NCBI GenBank assembly: GCA_029641185.1
Contig: JAPWGK010000002.1
Location: 2,852,001 to 2,916,000 of the forward strand
Reading direction: 5' to 3'
Source of the DNA: Pseudofabraea citricarpa
Taxonomy: Eukaryota > Ascomycota > Leotiomycetes > Helotiales > Dermateaceae
Length of the DNA stretch: 64,000 nt
The notes below the pieces were generated by a model. That model had not been told where the DNA came from and did not search any database. It saw only the letters and a list, made by a program, of their open reading frames with translations. Below are positions 33,387 to 45,128 of the stretch, piece by piece (the first letter of the stretch is position 1; every line of letters begins with the position of its first letter). Made by a program: the position numbers and the translations under genes.

Positions 33387-36300
33387 CATTGGCCATTTTG
33401 GGCCCCGGAGCTCAACAGATAGAAGAAAGAAGGAAGGAAGGAAGAGAAGAAAAAGATTGGAACTTGGAAGCAAGCTCACCGCTGTAGAAATGTACAGAGC
33501 GGAGCAATGGCCGGAAGGGCACGAATGGGGAGGGAAGGGACAGTACAGTCAGTGTAGTAGTATAGTGGCATTATTATTGTTATTTGTTGACTTTCTACAG
33601 TACTGCTCGTTTAGTGGAGTTGGGCCCCCATCAGCCATCATCATCAGGGCTGTCAGGGCTGTCAGGGCCATCATCAGCCATCATCACCCCCCCGTACCCC
33701 CTGTAGCCTCCCCCTAGCACCCCTCGCACCCCCCAATGCATCAGGGCAATCGCCGTGCATCAGTGCATCAGAAGCCTTAAGCGAGAGGGTCGCTGTTAAT
33801 GCGACCACTTCTCCCTACAGGCTACATACGGTACAGCAGCAGCACAGCACAGCACAGCACATCACTGTCCCGTCCCTACCTACACTACACTACTTCACCA
33901 CAGATCTCATCCCATCCAGGCGCATAATCGCCACGAGCTTGTTGATGGATCAGTCAGCACTCATCATCCATCACTCATCCCCCCCAAACGGCGAGGGTAG
34001 TGCCCACGCCCAGGTAGCAGGGAGAGAGAAAGAAAAGAAAGATCCCGTCTACGGTGTCCAGGATGAGGAGTAGTGGCTATATCATATCACATCAGAAGTA
34101 CCCGTACAGCACAGCACTGCACATCACAGCACCGCACACCACAGCACACCACAATAATACTGCACTGAGCACTGAGCACTGAGCATTGTGATGTGCGGTG
34201 CTGTGCTTTGCATAGGTACACTCGCAGCGGCCCAGGTCAAGGGCCTCAAGGCACAAGCCGTTCTTGAACTCTCGTCTCCAGATCTGATGCCCTTCTCCCC
34301 CACCACCACCACCTCCAGCACCACCACCATCAGCTTCACTACTCTTATACCATGCACATTATTGCACACCCCGTCATTCTCTCCCCACCCGACTCTCACC
34401 ACCACTCAACATGCCTCACTCTCACCGTCTTCTCCACCTGGCCCTGACCAACCTGGACCTGGACATGGACCTGAACCTTCTCCGGTCCTCAGTCCTCACT
34501 CCTCGGCCATCGTCCCATCTCTGTGTTCCCACAACCTCACAGCCATGCAAGCCTCATGCCTGTCTTCTATTATCCTTCCCTTCCGTCGTCCAGTAACAGT
34601 GGCGTCGAATTCAATAGCTTAAAGAGACCGAAGGTCCCAAGGTGTGCTCCCCTGGCTCAGCGTCGTAGCCGTGAGATAGTTAAGAGCATCGAGTCGCGTC
34701 CAAGCTTACTGCTTGCTTGCTGCTTGCCGCAACCTGCAACCTGGTTCTTAATTGGCACATCTTCTGTTGCTCCTCGCAGCCATCTCTCGGTCCGGCACTT
34801 CAGGCCTGTGCAGACGTTGCCCTTGGTTGGATAGGTGTCCAGCTCGAATCACATCAACCTGGTATCGACTTGAGCCTTAATGCAGCCAAATCTCGCACGA
34901 CACTCCGACCTCCAGTTCCTCCGACCTAGCCGCAATATTGCAAATTGAATTGGCATTCCTACGTCTCGCGGCTATTTGAACGTGTTGCTTGCTTGCTTGC
35001 TTGCTTGCTGCGAGAAGTGGTCCCGACCAGGAACTCGTCCTAGACGATCACCTTGTCCGTTTGCGGTCCTCTACGCGGCAAACGTAGCAGCGGGAGTCCC
35101 GAAGAGCCAACGAACGTTTGGACGAGCGAGGAGCAGAATCACCATCGCCGCCATCACGCCGCCATCGCCGTTGCCGTTGCCGTTGTGTGCATCATCTCGC
35201 GGTGCCGGGCCATAGGCTATTCTGCGTGGGCAGATCGCTAGAGCGAGACCAGTTCATCCGGAGGGCTGAGCACTAATCAGCAACAAACGACTGTCAGAAG
35301 AATCCGTCTGCAAGTAGTTGGGACGTGTTTACCATTTGAATCTGGGAAGCTTTCTTCTGGTGGAGCTGGTGCTGGTACTGGTATTGGTGCTGGTGTTGAG
35401 CCTTGAACCTTGGTCCTGCGTCGCCGTCGCTACTGCAAGTCAAAAGCATAAGACCTAAGACCATAACCCACCCTATATTCAGTAGTCCAGACACGCAGAC
35501 CCGCTCAAACACCACCGGAAGACTCGAGCCCTACCCTACCCTCGCGTAGAGTAATTTGCACAAGGGCGAGAAGTAGCAGTGAGGGCGAGCAGTGAGCACC
35601 GTCGGCCAAAGTAGAGGTATCTGCTACCTCGACAAGGTATCAAGCAAGAGCAAGTGCCGTTCCGACGAGGCAGCGAGCCAGTCAAGCACGGCGGCAACCC
35701 CATAATCAGCCGGGCAACCGCCCAAGCTTTTTTGTGTTGTTTAATCAGGACGTGGATCGCCAATCAATTCTCCGGCCTGCTGGTGGTGGTGGTGGTGCTG
35801 GTGCTGCTGCTGGTGCTGCCTTACCTGGGCCTGGCGGGTCTTCTAGAGTGGTTGTGGTTGTGGAGGTGTTGTTCTGGTGCTCTGGTGCTCTGGTCGTCTG
35901 TTCCCCTACTGTACCCTACCCTACCCTATGGGTCTAGGTACCCAAGCCCATAGATACCTACCTACACTACAGTATTACTTAGGTACTGTACCTACCCACT
36001 GACCTACACCTACACCTACATCTACCTACCTAGGTACCTAACCCAACCTGCCTGGATCTACCGTAGAAGCCTCCCCTGCTCTGTTCGCTTCGTCTGCACT
36101 ACTGCTACTGCTACTGCTACTGCTACTGCTACTACACCCTGTCGTACACGACCCTACACACATCTCTCACCTACACCTATACACATCACCTACACACATC
36201 ACCTACACGCTACTCCACTGCACACGACACACTGTGCACTCTGCACCCTCTGCACCCGCTGCACATACACACACATACATACACTACTGCACCCTCAACT

Positions 36301-37548
36301 ACTGTAAGGTTCCAAGGTTCCTGTCCTGTCCGTCCTGCACTGTCCTTGAGTCCGTTCCATCCTACCTACCGACGACTCCTTCACTCATCATCTCGCTATC
36401 GTGCCACACTACTACACCTACACCCACATCCACCTCCACATCCACACCTCACCAACCGACCAACCAACCAACCAACCAACCAACCATCCCCCCATCGCTC
36501 TTGTCTAATTACTTCAATCTTGGTTAAGTCAGACAGACCAACACGCCAGCACGCCAGCACGCCAACTTGCCCAGCACCACACCCTACACAGCACCCAAGC
36601 ACCTGCCCACCACTGCCCAGGCTTCCTCCAGCACCTCCACAGGCCCACACTCTCATTGACACCCGGAAGTATCCTCCACTCCTCCGTCATATCCATATCC
36701 ACTTCTACACGCTCGCCCGCTTGGCTGGCCAGTATATGGTATTAGTACGCCCAGGTGCCTTATTCTGATAGAACCCTTCCATCATATCCCACGTCTAGCA
36801 GCCTTATCTGCTGCATCATCCCGGTCCGCATCCCTCTTGTCTCGAACGGCAAGACGGGCTTCATCATCACCAGCCAATACTCGACCGAGCTCACTGCCAG
36901 CACTCGGAGCCAACCGAGAAAGAGCCTCCCTACCTCCAGTGATCTCTGGAAAGCTTCTTACCTTACTCCAACCACACTCTGTTTCCAGCTCCGTCGTCAG
37001 CATCACCCGCACGCCATCCAACACGTTGTGCGCCGTCTAACTCTTAGCCTGCCGCTCTCGACGCCATTGCCACGCCGTTACCTGTCAAACGTCTCTGTAC
37101 CAGCTTTCCAAGCGGTCTGGTGCGGGACCTAAGACCCCACCAAAGCTCTTCCATGACAGCTTGCGTAGGTCATGCGGTGACAAAGTATTTTAAACCATCG
37201 CGAGTCTCGTGCAAAGCTGCTACGCCGTCGAAGATAGCTGGGCGCCTTCTGGGAAATTTTTGCACGCCGTTGAAGGTAGCTGCTGGCCCTAACACTTTGG
37301 CCGAACTGGCCCTAGCCGTCCGTCTTTCGCATATACTGGAAGACTGTCTTCTTCGCTGAAGTTACAAACCTCACTTACATACTTTCCCTCCAATATTGCC
37401 TACCCACAGAATCGCAGATTTGGAACCTCGACTGCCACAAGAGCAATACTCAGAACTCAGCTTGCTTGCTCGGGCCCACTGGTTGAAGCCAAAGAAGGAC
37501 AACATTCAGATCTAAATCTCGGTCTGCTAGAGAATCGAGAGCAGTGCC
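33387..37548. other. Long 5' flank of the velvet gene, rich in simple repeats
   Basis: It contains CAGCA/CAGCAC repeats (33838-33860), GAGCACT repeats (34164-34183), CTTG repeats (34986-35009), a TGG/GGTGCT-type tract (35782-35820), CTACTG repeats (36099-36134), CACC/ACCTACAC-rich DNA (35960-36230) and CAAC repeats (36450-36486). No conserved coding exon was found. A long transcribed leader of the velvet gene is plausible but cannot be shown from sequence alone. Confidence 0.5.
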
Positions 37549-39105
37549 ATGTCTGGACAATTCATGTACGACGGGGCGCCTGAGACGGAAGGATCCAAGC
37601 TCAACAGGTGTGCCCAAGTCCAACTCATTCTCCCCACAGCAGTTCTAGACTTTACTGACCACAGGGTTCCATAGCGGAAACATTACCTTAAATGTTATAC
37701 AACATCCCAAAATGGGCCGGGTTGCAATGGCAAAGGACAAAGGTATGCTTTCTTGCTCATCAATGCCCGCCGTGGGCCTACTAACGTGAATTAGATCGAA
37801 AACCAATTGATCCACCTCCCATGGTACAGTTCGCAGTCAGCAAGACCGTTGATCCATACGAGACTTACTTACAGAGTGAGTTCTACCGTTTCATCACTTG
37901 AAGTTTGTGGCTGATGTGAGCGTCTAGGCTCTGCCTTCTTCGTGCATTGTACCCTCGTATCATTAGATGACAACAGAAGACCAGGAAAACTCGCCTCAAA
38001 TGGAATGGGAGGTACTCCGGTGTCGTCCTTGCACCGTCTCAAAGATGAGAGGAACAAGGAATGTGCCTTCTTCATCTTTGGAGACATCAGCATCCGGGAA
38101 GCCGGAGAATACCGCCTAGAATTCCACCTCTTCGAGTTGAAAAACAATGCATGCTATCACATCGACTCGGTCCAATGCAACACGTTTACAGTCTACACAG
38201 CAAAGACCTTTCCTGGCCTCGAGCAGTCGACATTCTTAACCAGAACATTCAGCGACCAAGGCGTTCGATTGAGGGTGCGAAAGGAACCGCGATCAGGTTT
38301 GAAGAAAAACGGCCCATCGAGCGACGACTATCAGAAGAAGACTTACAACAGTCCCAAAAAGAACTCCAATGGCAAGCGTCCGCGTTCAGACTCGATGAAC
38401 GAGTCAGAAACGCAATCAGTCGCAGTCACCTCAGCCTCAGATCCGTCACCCACCCAGCACTTTCAAGAACAACCCAGACTAAACGAAAGGAATTCCATCT
38501 CAGGAATGAGCGCCGTACCATCAACTAGTTCAAGCCAAGGATCACGAACTCCATTGGTCTATCCGCAGATGACTCCGGGCTCTCAGCCGCGCCCGTACGA
38601 ACGAAGTCAGGGAGAGCAGAACTACGTCTACGGATCGAACCAAGTCGCGACACAAGCGCGCCCGTATTTTGGATCGACCCAAGGCGCAGAGAACCCGCTC
38701 CCATTCTTACAGCCGATGGAGCCACGTCAAGACCTTGGTTATAGCAGTTCACAGGCTCCTATTCCATCACTATACGCAGGAGTTGGCGTTGGTAACTTCA
38801 GCGGCCAGTACAACCCCCAGCCGAGCTATGCTTCTCAAGCCCACGGCCAGTACCTGCAAACAAATAATCAGTACCTGTCCAGCAGTCCATCCGGTTCGAT
38901 GCTCCTGAGCCAGCGATACGAGCCCGGTCTGCCTCCGAATAATAGCTTACTTGGACAGCCAACCATCACAACTCACAGCCACGGGTCGAGCGTGCCGCAG
39001 TTCTGGTCGATTCCACACTCGGAGGCGACAAATGCGCAGGTAACTCCTCATGCGTGGGCCGACAAGCCACCACAGTGGGCTGAGCACCAGGGAATGCAGC
39101 AGTAG
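37549..39105 (+). CDS. vosA: Velvet-domain developmental regulator, VosA-like
   Basis: Four exons (37549-37607, 37675-37742, 37795-37875, 37928-39105) give 461 residues. Introns are 67, 52 and 52 nt; joining them restores NITLNVIQHPKMGRVAMAKD, RKPIDPPPMVQFAVSKTVDP and TYLQSSAFFVHCTLVSLDD. This is an N-terminal velvet domain, an NF-kB-like DNA-binding fold of fungal transcription factors that control sporulation, spore viability and secondary metabolism. The segment FPGLEQSTFLTRTFSDQGVR followed by LRVRKEPRSGLKK fits VosA better than VeA, VelB or VelC. A basic patch (KKNSNGKRPRSD) may be a nuclear signal. The C-terminal 250 residues are Ser/Gln/Pro/Tyr-rich and disordered, as in VosA activation regions. 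The first ATG is at 37549; the acceptor at 37674 was chosen because the earlier CACAG gives a stop. Confidence 0.9.
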
Positions 39106-40156
39106 AGAGGAAGAAGGAGAGGGGAGTTTTGTTTTGGAATACCGTATACCCTGTGGTCTGCAATGGGCGGGCGCGCGCGCGGGCGTGGAGTTGGCAGCAT
39201 GGAGTCAAGGAATATATTCATACCTACATACCGGCGGAGTTTTTCATTTTTATTTTTATCTTTTGAGGGTCTTTTTTTCCGCGTCTGTGGCTTGCATCAT
39301 AACATACATAGCCTGGGGGTGGTCGCGGGGCGTAAAAGGAGGTTGGAAAGGAGGGAAGGAGGGAGGGGAGGGAGAACATGTGTCGCTATTAGAGGGTTGT
39401 GTTCTGCGGTGGAGGAGGGGAGGAGAAAGGGCAGGCACGTATCCCGGAGCAATCTGAGGAGGAAAAGGAAGGAATACATTCTTGTGCTTGTGCTTGTGGG
39501 CGGCCCTGCCTTCTTTTGTTTCTTTCTTGTTCTTTTATTCCTGTTGGGGGTTGGGCTATTCACACGTTGACGGGTTTACTCTGGGTGCTTCTGGTTTCTG
39601 CTCTGGGTTCTCATCTATCTATTATCCAGTCTCGGCTTGGCCTGGCTCTTTCTCGCTCACGTCTGATCGATCGGCTGAGGAGAGGGGGAGAGAAAAAAGC
39701 GTGCTCTATCTACCCCTCTTCTCTTTTTCTCTGTGCGGTTGGCTTCTTGTTGCTGCTTCCTCTGGAGGGGTCTTCGTCCTCGACTTCGATTTGAAATCTT
39801 GAGTGGGGAGGAGAGAAAGAATAAGAAGAAGAAGATGATCATAAGGAAGAATAATCTCAATGAGACTTGACTAGCTGACTAAGTAGGTACCTATTCTCCG
39901 AATGAATGAACCGAGAAAGAAAGGAAGGGCGAGGCGAAGGACATTCAGATTCAGCGAATAGAGCTGATGTGATATGATGGGATTCGGATGGGTGGAAGAC
40001 ATCTTGTGCTTAGTACCTACTATAGTTGACTGGGTGGATAGGTAGGTAGGTAGGTAGGTAGGTAGGTAGGTAGTTGGTTCACGAATCAAAATATCCTTAC
40101 CCCTGATATTTTCTTGTTCCTTGCTTTGTGGTTTATGGTACTATTCGATGCGAGGA
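39106..40156. other. 3' flank of the velvet gene
   Basis: It is GA/GGA-rich, then T-rich. A (GGTA)8 repeat lies at 40041-40072. No supported gene. Confidence 0.6.
40041..40072. repeat. (GGTA)8 microsatellite
   Basis: Eight uninterrupted GGTA units lie immediately before the 20-bp motif array. Confidence 0.95.
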
Positions 40157-41690
40157 TTTCGTTGCGTGACGGACCTTATCCACCTTTCACTTTTGATTAT
40201 TTATGTGCTAAGTATATTGGAATTTCGTTGTGTGACGGACCTTGCATTCACCTTTCACTTTACTTCTCTTGTAATAGGTAATATTATAATTTCGTTGCGT
40301 GACGCACCTCATCCACTTTCCACTTTTGATTATTTAAGTGCTAAGTATGTTGAAACTTCGTTGCGTGACGGACTTTATTCACCCCTCTCTTCACTTCTCT
40401 TTTACTTAGTGGTACTAGAGTTTCGTTGCGTGACGGACCTCATTCACTTTCTACTTTTGATTATTTAAGTGCTAAGTATGTTGAAACTTCGTTGCGTGAC
40501 GGACCTCATTCACTTTCTACTTTTGATTATTTAAGTGCTAAGTATGTTGAAACTTCGTTGCGTGACGGACCTCATTCACCCTTCACTTTACTCTTCAGGT
40601 AGCAGTATAATATAGTTTCGTTGCGTGACGGACCTCATTCACTATTCACTTTACTCTCCATTCTACTCTTCAAATAATAGTATATTATATTTTCGTTGCG
40701 TGACGGACCTCATTCACTATTCACTTTACTCTCCATTCTACTCTTCAAATAATAGTATATTATATTTTCGTTGCGTGACGGACCTCATTCACCCTTCGCT
40801 CCTCATCTGCTATCTACTACTAGGTTGGTAAGTAGAAGTATAATATTCAAGTTTTCGTTGCGTGACGGACCTTGGATTCACTCATCCTTCACTCTTCAAG
40901 TAATAATATACTGGAATTTCGTTGCATGACGAACGTCAGCCTCACTCTTCACTTTATTATTAGCAGGTAAGTAGCTTTATAATTTCGTTGCGTGACGGAC
41001 TTCCCACTCACCTTTCACTTCATCTGGCATGTATGCCTAGGTAGGCAGAAGTATCTTACTGGGTTTTCGTTGCGTGACGGACTTCAGCCTCACTGTTCAC
41101 TTTCTTCTACTTGTCACATCTTGTTTCGTTGCACGACGAACATCAGGTTCACTCCTTGCTCTCTGATTTTCATCTCATCTGGCTTTGATTATATTTCGTT
41201 GCATGACGAACTCCGCATTCCGCACTCACTCCTCACTCTGTACCTCTTATTTCGTTGCATGACGGACTCCGAACGCAGCTCTCACTCTTTATCCCCCCTC
41301 TTATCTAGCAATAATATTTTCGTTGCATCACGGAATTCAAATTCACCTTTCAGTTTTCCTTCTATCCCATAAATGTTATAGTTTCGTTGCATGACGAGTT
41401 TCAAGTCCACTATTCACTTGTCACTCCTCGCCTTCTACTTATTACCTCTTGTTTCGTTGCATGACGGATCTTTAACTCACTCTTCACTCTTTACCCCTCT
41501 CATCCTACGAGTATTATTGTTTCGTTGCATGACGGGTCTTTAACTTACTCTTCACTCTTTACCACTCTCATCCTACAAGTATTATTGTTTCGTTGCATGA
41601 CGAAGTTGAAATTCACTTCTCATTCTCACTTTTTCTTTGCATTCACTTTTATCCTATGAATGTTACATTTCGTTGCATGACGAACCTCAT
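40157..41690 (+). repeat. Array of 23 copies of TTTCGTTGCGTGACGGACCT with variable spacers
   Basis: The core starts near 40157, 40223, 40290, 40356, 40421, 40487, 40553, 40616, 40691, 40766, 40853, 40917, 40983, 41064, 41124, 41193, 41250, 41317, 41382, 41452, 41520, 41588 and 41668. Centre-to-centre distance is about 57-87 bp. The spacers are CT/TTCACTTT-rich and mostly unlike each other, except for local duplications (a 66-bp unit near 40436-40567 and a 75-bp unit near 40636-40785). The left copies mostly read GCGTGACGGAC; the right ones mostly read GCATGACGAAC. The arrangement is that of a minisatellite with a strongly conserved core, not a CRISPR. Confidence 0.93.
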
Positions 41691-43996
41691 ATTCACCCTT
41701 CAGATACAGGAAGGAGCATACATGCATGCATACATACCTGATAATAAAAAAAGGTAGGTGGGAAGGTAGCCCGTAGAAACTCGCTTTCTCCTTTGGATTT
41801 TTCTTCATCTTTCTCTTCTGAGGTCGGTCTAGGATCTTCTTCTGTGAGAAGGACTTTTCTTTTTGCTGATTTCGTACTTATAAAACACCTGGCTTTTTGA
41901 TAACGTCCTCCTTTCTTTCCTCTCCGTTCACTCGTACTAGACGAGGGGAGAATGAAAAGGAGAATGGAGACTTCGTAAGGGGTTGTTTGGTTGGGTTTGG
42001 TTTGGTTGGGGGTTTGGGGTGTTGTTTTATTGTTTGAATTCGAATTATGAATCTGACTCTGAGGGGAGGGGAGGTATAGAGAGTTAGGTAATAAAGAGGA
42101 GGGGGAGAAAGTGAGAAACCCAGTAAGCTCTTAAGAAAAGTGGTAGTGAAGAGGATGAGATGGACTTATTCTCCATTTCCTGCTGATGTCTTCTTCTTCT
42201 TTTTTTCTGGGGGAGCAAGGAAGAAAGATGGACGGATAAAGAGGTTGGAATTTAAGGAGGAGAAAAAGAGGAGAAACAAGAAAGAGAAAAAGTAGGGCGG
42301 AAGGAAACAATTATACTGCAGAATATATTCACTGGGATAATGATTAGTCGGCGAGTAAGTGTGCGTAGAGAGATAGGACACTCTTTTTTTTGGTGTGGAA
42401 AGGTGATGCATAAGTACAGGCATGTCGGTTGGGAAAGGGGTGTAGAGTTACCGAGAGAATTTATCTGTGCACAGAAGAGAAGGAGAGAAAGAGAGAAAGC
42501 GAGTGAACAGTAAATAATAAACCAGAGAGAACGGGGTTTACAGGAAGTACCGCAGTACTTGTTTTTTTGTTTTTTTGCATGTCCCTACCCGATCGGAGAA
42601 AGAAGTAACATATCTAACAGCTCTCAGCCTTTGAGCCCAACCCCCGCCTCGCATATACCACCAAAAAGGGGGAAGGGCTGGGGAGGGGGAAAGAGAGAGA
42701 AGGGAGATACTCTAGCCAAACTCGAAAAAAGGAATAAACTTGGCATAATCACTATATCGCATCGGTCTATGCTTTCACAACGTTTCGGAGAATATGCTAG
42801 AGAATGTAGTCGCCCTTTTCCCCCCTGTAGAGCTTGGGATTCTTTTCTTTCTCTTCCCTTGTTGTCAGCTGCCTTATTGTTGCCAGCCTAGACGCTCTGG
42901 TGTAATCGAGGCCCTGATTGATAAGGTTTCTGCTAGATAAGTGACATTATGGTAGTGCAGCATATTGACCTGCGCCGCACCTTTTGCTTTCTGTCCGTGG
43001 TATGGTAGTGTAGCATGTTGACCTGTGCCGCGCCTTTTGCTTTCTGTCCATGGCTTCTCATGTCTATTGGCAAAGTCGGATTCCACATAATTCGGACTTC
43101 TGGTGCATCGAGCTGTGAAATGTTAATAATGGGCTAAGTACATATTGGCTTTCTAAGACCAAAACATTCTAGAAACTAGACCGTAGTATTCAGATAGAAG
43201 TTAGAAGGTTGAAGTTGAAAAATGAATTAAGAGCTTAAGTAGATGCATGCGTCCTGTGTTGGCTTCGCATTCTGCATGTTATTATACTCACTTTTCCCAG
43301 CTGTCTCTGCTCGTTTTTCTGGGCAGCCTTAACCTTTAGACTGTGAAATCATCTCTGCCTTAGTCCTTGGGTTCCCTTGATCATCTAGCCAAAGATATTG
43401 TTCTTTACCATTGGAACTCTAAGCAAGGGGGAAAATAGGAAAATATAATTGATACTGATGTGAAATGTTTCAGAATGTCACAAACCTTCATGGTTAACAT
43501 TAAGCATGTGATCCGGAAAAGAATACAGCAATTGAAATAGGCTGAGCCTAAACCTGGTTATACGTGGAGGCTCCTGTAGTGATTGAATGTCTTAGTACGT
43601 GAATAATCCCGGGCAAGTTTTCATCAGTATAAACTGATGTTGCTTCGTCCAGCAAGGCTGAGAAATTGTTAATGTCTGACTGGGTCTTCCGAAGAATCTT
43701 TGCTTTCTAACACGCATCAATAAAACCTGATGTGATAGGACCGATCCACCAGATTCCGTTCGGCTTTTGGAAATTACTGAAGAATGAAACTTGCGGACTT
43801 GGGCGTGCATTAGAACCGTGTGGTTTTGAGTCCGTCTCGACTGTAAGGCCCCATATCTTCATACCATGATAGAACTTGAGCGAGCTCATAGTTCCAGAAC
43901 CCACACATTCTCTCATCACCATCACACACGCTACGGATCTGGTTAATATCCTTTGATTCCATTTCCGGGTTTGTATGTACAACAGAGCATCTCAAT
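41691..43996. other. Intergenic region between the motif array and NDUFA1
   Basis: It contains purine-rich tracts (42050-42300, 42470-42520), a 53-bp tandem duplication (listed separately) and the 3' flank of NDUFA1. Short minus-strand frames at 43592-43995 look protein-like in places but lie just past the NDUFA1 stop and match nothing I recognise. Confidence 0.5.
42948..43053. repeat. 53-bp tandem duplication
   Basis: TATGGTAGTGCAGCATATTG... at 42948-43000 is followed directly by a second copy at 43001-43053 with a handful of substitutions, mostly transitions. Both copies end with CTTTTGCTTTCTGTCC(A/G)TGG. Confidence 0.9.
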
Positions 43997-44464
43997 CTAG
44001 GTAAATCTCTTCTCGACCTGAAGATGTTTTGTCAGTGTGGTACGAGTTACACAGACTAGGTATAACTTACCTTCCAAGGGTTGTTCAGCTCAAATCCAAG
44101 CGGTGCATCTGGATTATCCGTCTGTCCTCTCAGCTTGCCCGTCAATCTTCTATCTCTATCCATCACTGCGTTCTTAAGTTAGCATTCGATTATGGCTAGG
44201 AGATTCGTGGTTGAAGTACTTTGCTGTGAAATTGTTAGCTAGATTTCATCGTTATGAGGGGTGATACTCACTCTATCCCACACATCTACTGAGTGACGTC
44301 CTCTCTTGCCTCCGTTCTGCATATGTCTGATCTTTGACATTCCTGCTCCGGTAATACCGAAGAACTGTATTCTTCCTCAGTAGGTTATCGTGATGTTAGA
44401 GCGGAGGGTTGCAAACCGCAAGCATGATCCCATACGGGAGGAGAGCTTCGAATGGGACACCCAT
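43997..44464 (-). CDS. NDUFA1: NADH:ubiquinone oxidoreductase (complex I) subunit NDUFA1/MWFE
   Basis: This 86-residue protein is too broken up to show as a long frame. Minus-strand exons are 44464-44417, 44364-44272, 44223-44220, 44165-44071 and 44017-43997. They read MGVPFEALLPYGIMLA, FFGITGAGMSKIRHMQNGGK, GRHSVDVWDR, then Q, MMDRDRRLTGKLRGQTDNP, DAPLGFELNNPWK and VEKRFT. This matches the fungal MWFE subunit pattern: an N-terminal membrane helix that anchors it in the inner mitochondrial membrane, then a conserved HMQNGGK and DRDRRLTG. It is an accessory subunit needed for complex I assembly. Introns are 52, 48, 54 and 53 nt; introns 2 and 3 each carry GCTAAC before the acceptor. The third exon is only 4 nt (CAAA); without it the frame hits TGA. 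The family identity is clear; the 4-nt exon is inferred. Confidence 0.9.
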
Positions 44465-45128
44465 CGTGGCTACCGTGGTAAAATCCTATGTGGTCGACTC
44501 AGCACTGTCTCTTGTATCGCTCGAGCCCGAATTGACTGTACCGGATGGTTGTGTTTGATACTGGGGTGATTTGATCTTGGGATGGAGTATTTCGATGTCG
44601 TCCTGACGTTGCGACCGCTCCAGCTTGCCGTTGCCCGTACCTTGAATTGGCGCCTGAGGCAGGAAAGCCAGCCTTCTCTGAACGGCACCTCTTTCGAGCG
44701 AGGACTAGAGAGTCGCGATAATTACTTCACAAACGCATTTCGATCCCATTCAAGCTTGATCTACGCGTCGGATCCCTCCCTGCTTGCGATTTTGTTGTGT
44801 GTGGAGTCATTACACCGGTGTTGTGGCTCAAAAACTCGCGTTGACTACCTGTGTTGCGACCTGCTACCATCCCCTTCAATCACGAACCCGACTTAAACAC
44901 CCTTGTGTGATCGAGAGACCCTACAAAACACGTTCATATCATACAGAAGACGGCCTTGGATTCTAAAATCACAATCAAAAAATCCCTAGCTGGATCCGCG
45001 CGTCTGTATTCGTTGCGGCGCAAGAGTGGCCTGCTCTTCAGCTCCGAAACAAATCCCCAATCACCCTGCGCTCTACCACAAGGAACACAATACCAAATCT
45101 CATGCGAATGTCATAACGTAGGCAAGTT
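44465..45128. other. Divergent promoter region between NDUFA1 and SAS3
   Basis: A 664-bp gap separates the two start codons. A plus-strand frame beginning at 44956 overlaps the SAS3 start in another frame; if transcribed it would be an upstream overlapping frame. Confidence 0.6.

Noticed and set aside
32413..33396. 327-codon open frame on the minus strand
   Set aside because: It runs through GGCT, TTTCAGAT and G-rich simple repeats, has low-complexity Pro/Ser composition and no recognisable domain, so it is probably a chance frame.
40157..41690. Possible CRISPR array (repeats with variable spacers)
   Set aside because: The context is a eukaryotic genome with introns, there are no cas genes, spacers are CT-rich and partly duplicated, and spacing is irregular.
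43592..43995. Minus-strand frames downstream of NDUFA1 that look partly protein-like
   Set aside because: They start right after the NDUFA1 stop codon, lack a proper start and match no known family, so they are most likely 3' untranslated sequence.
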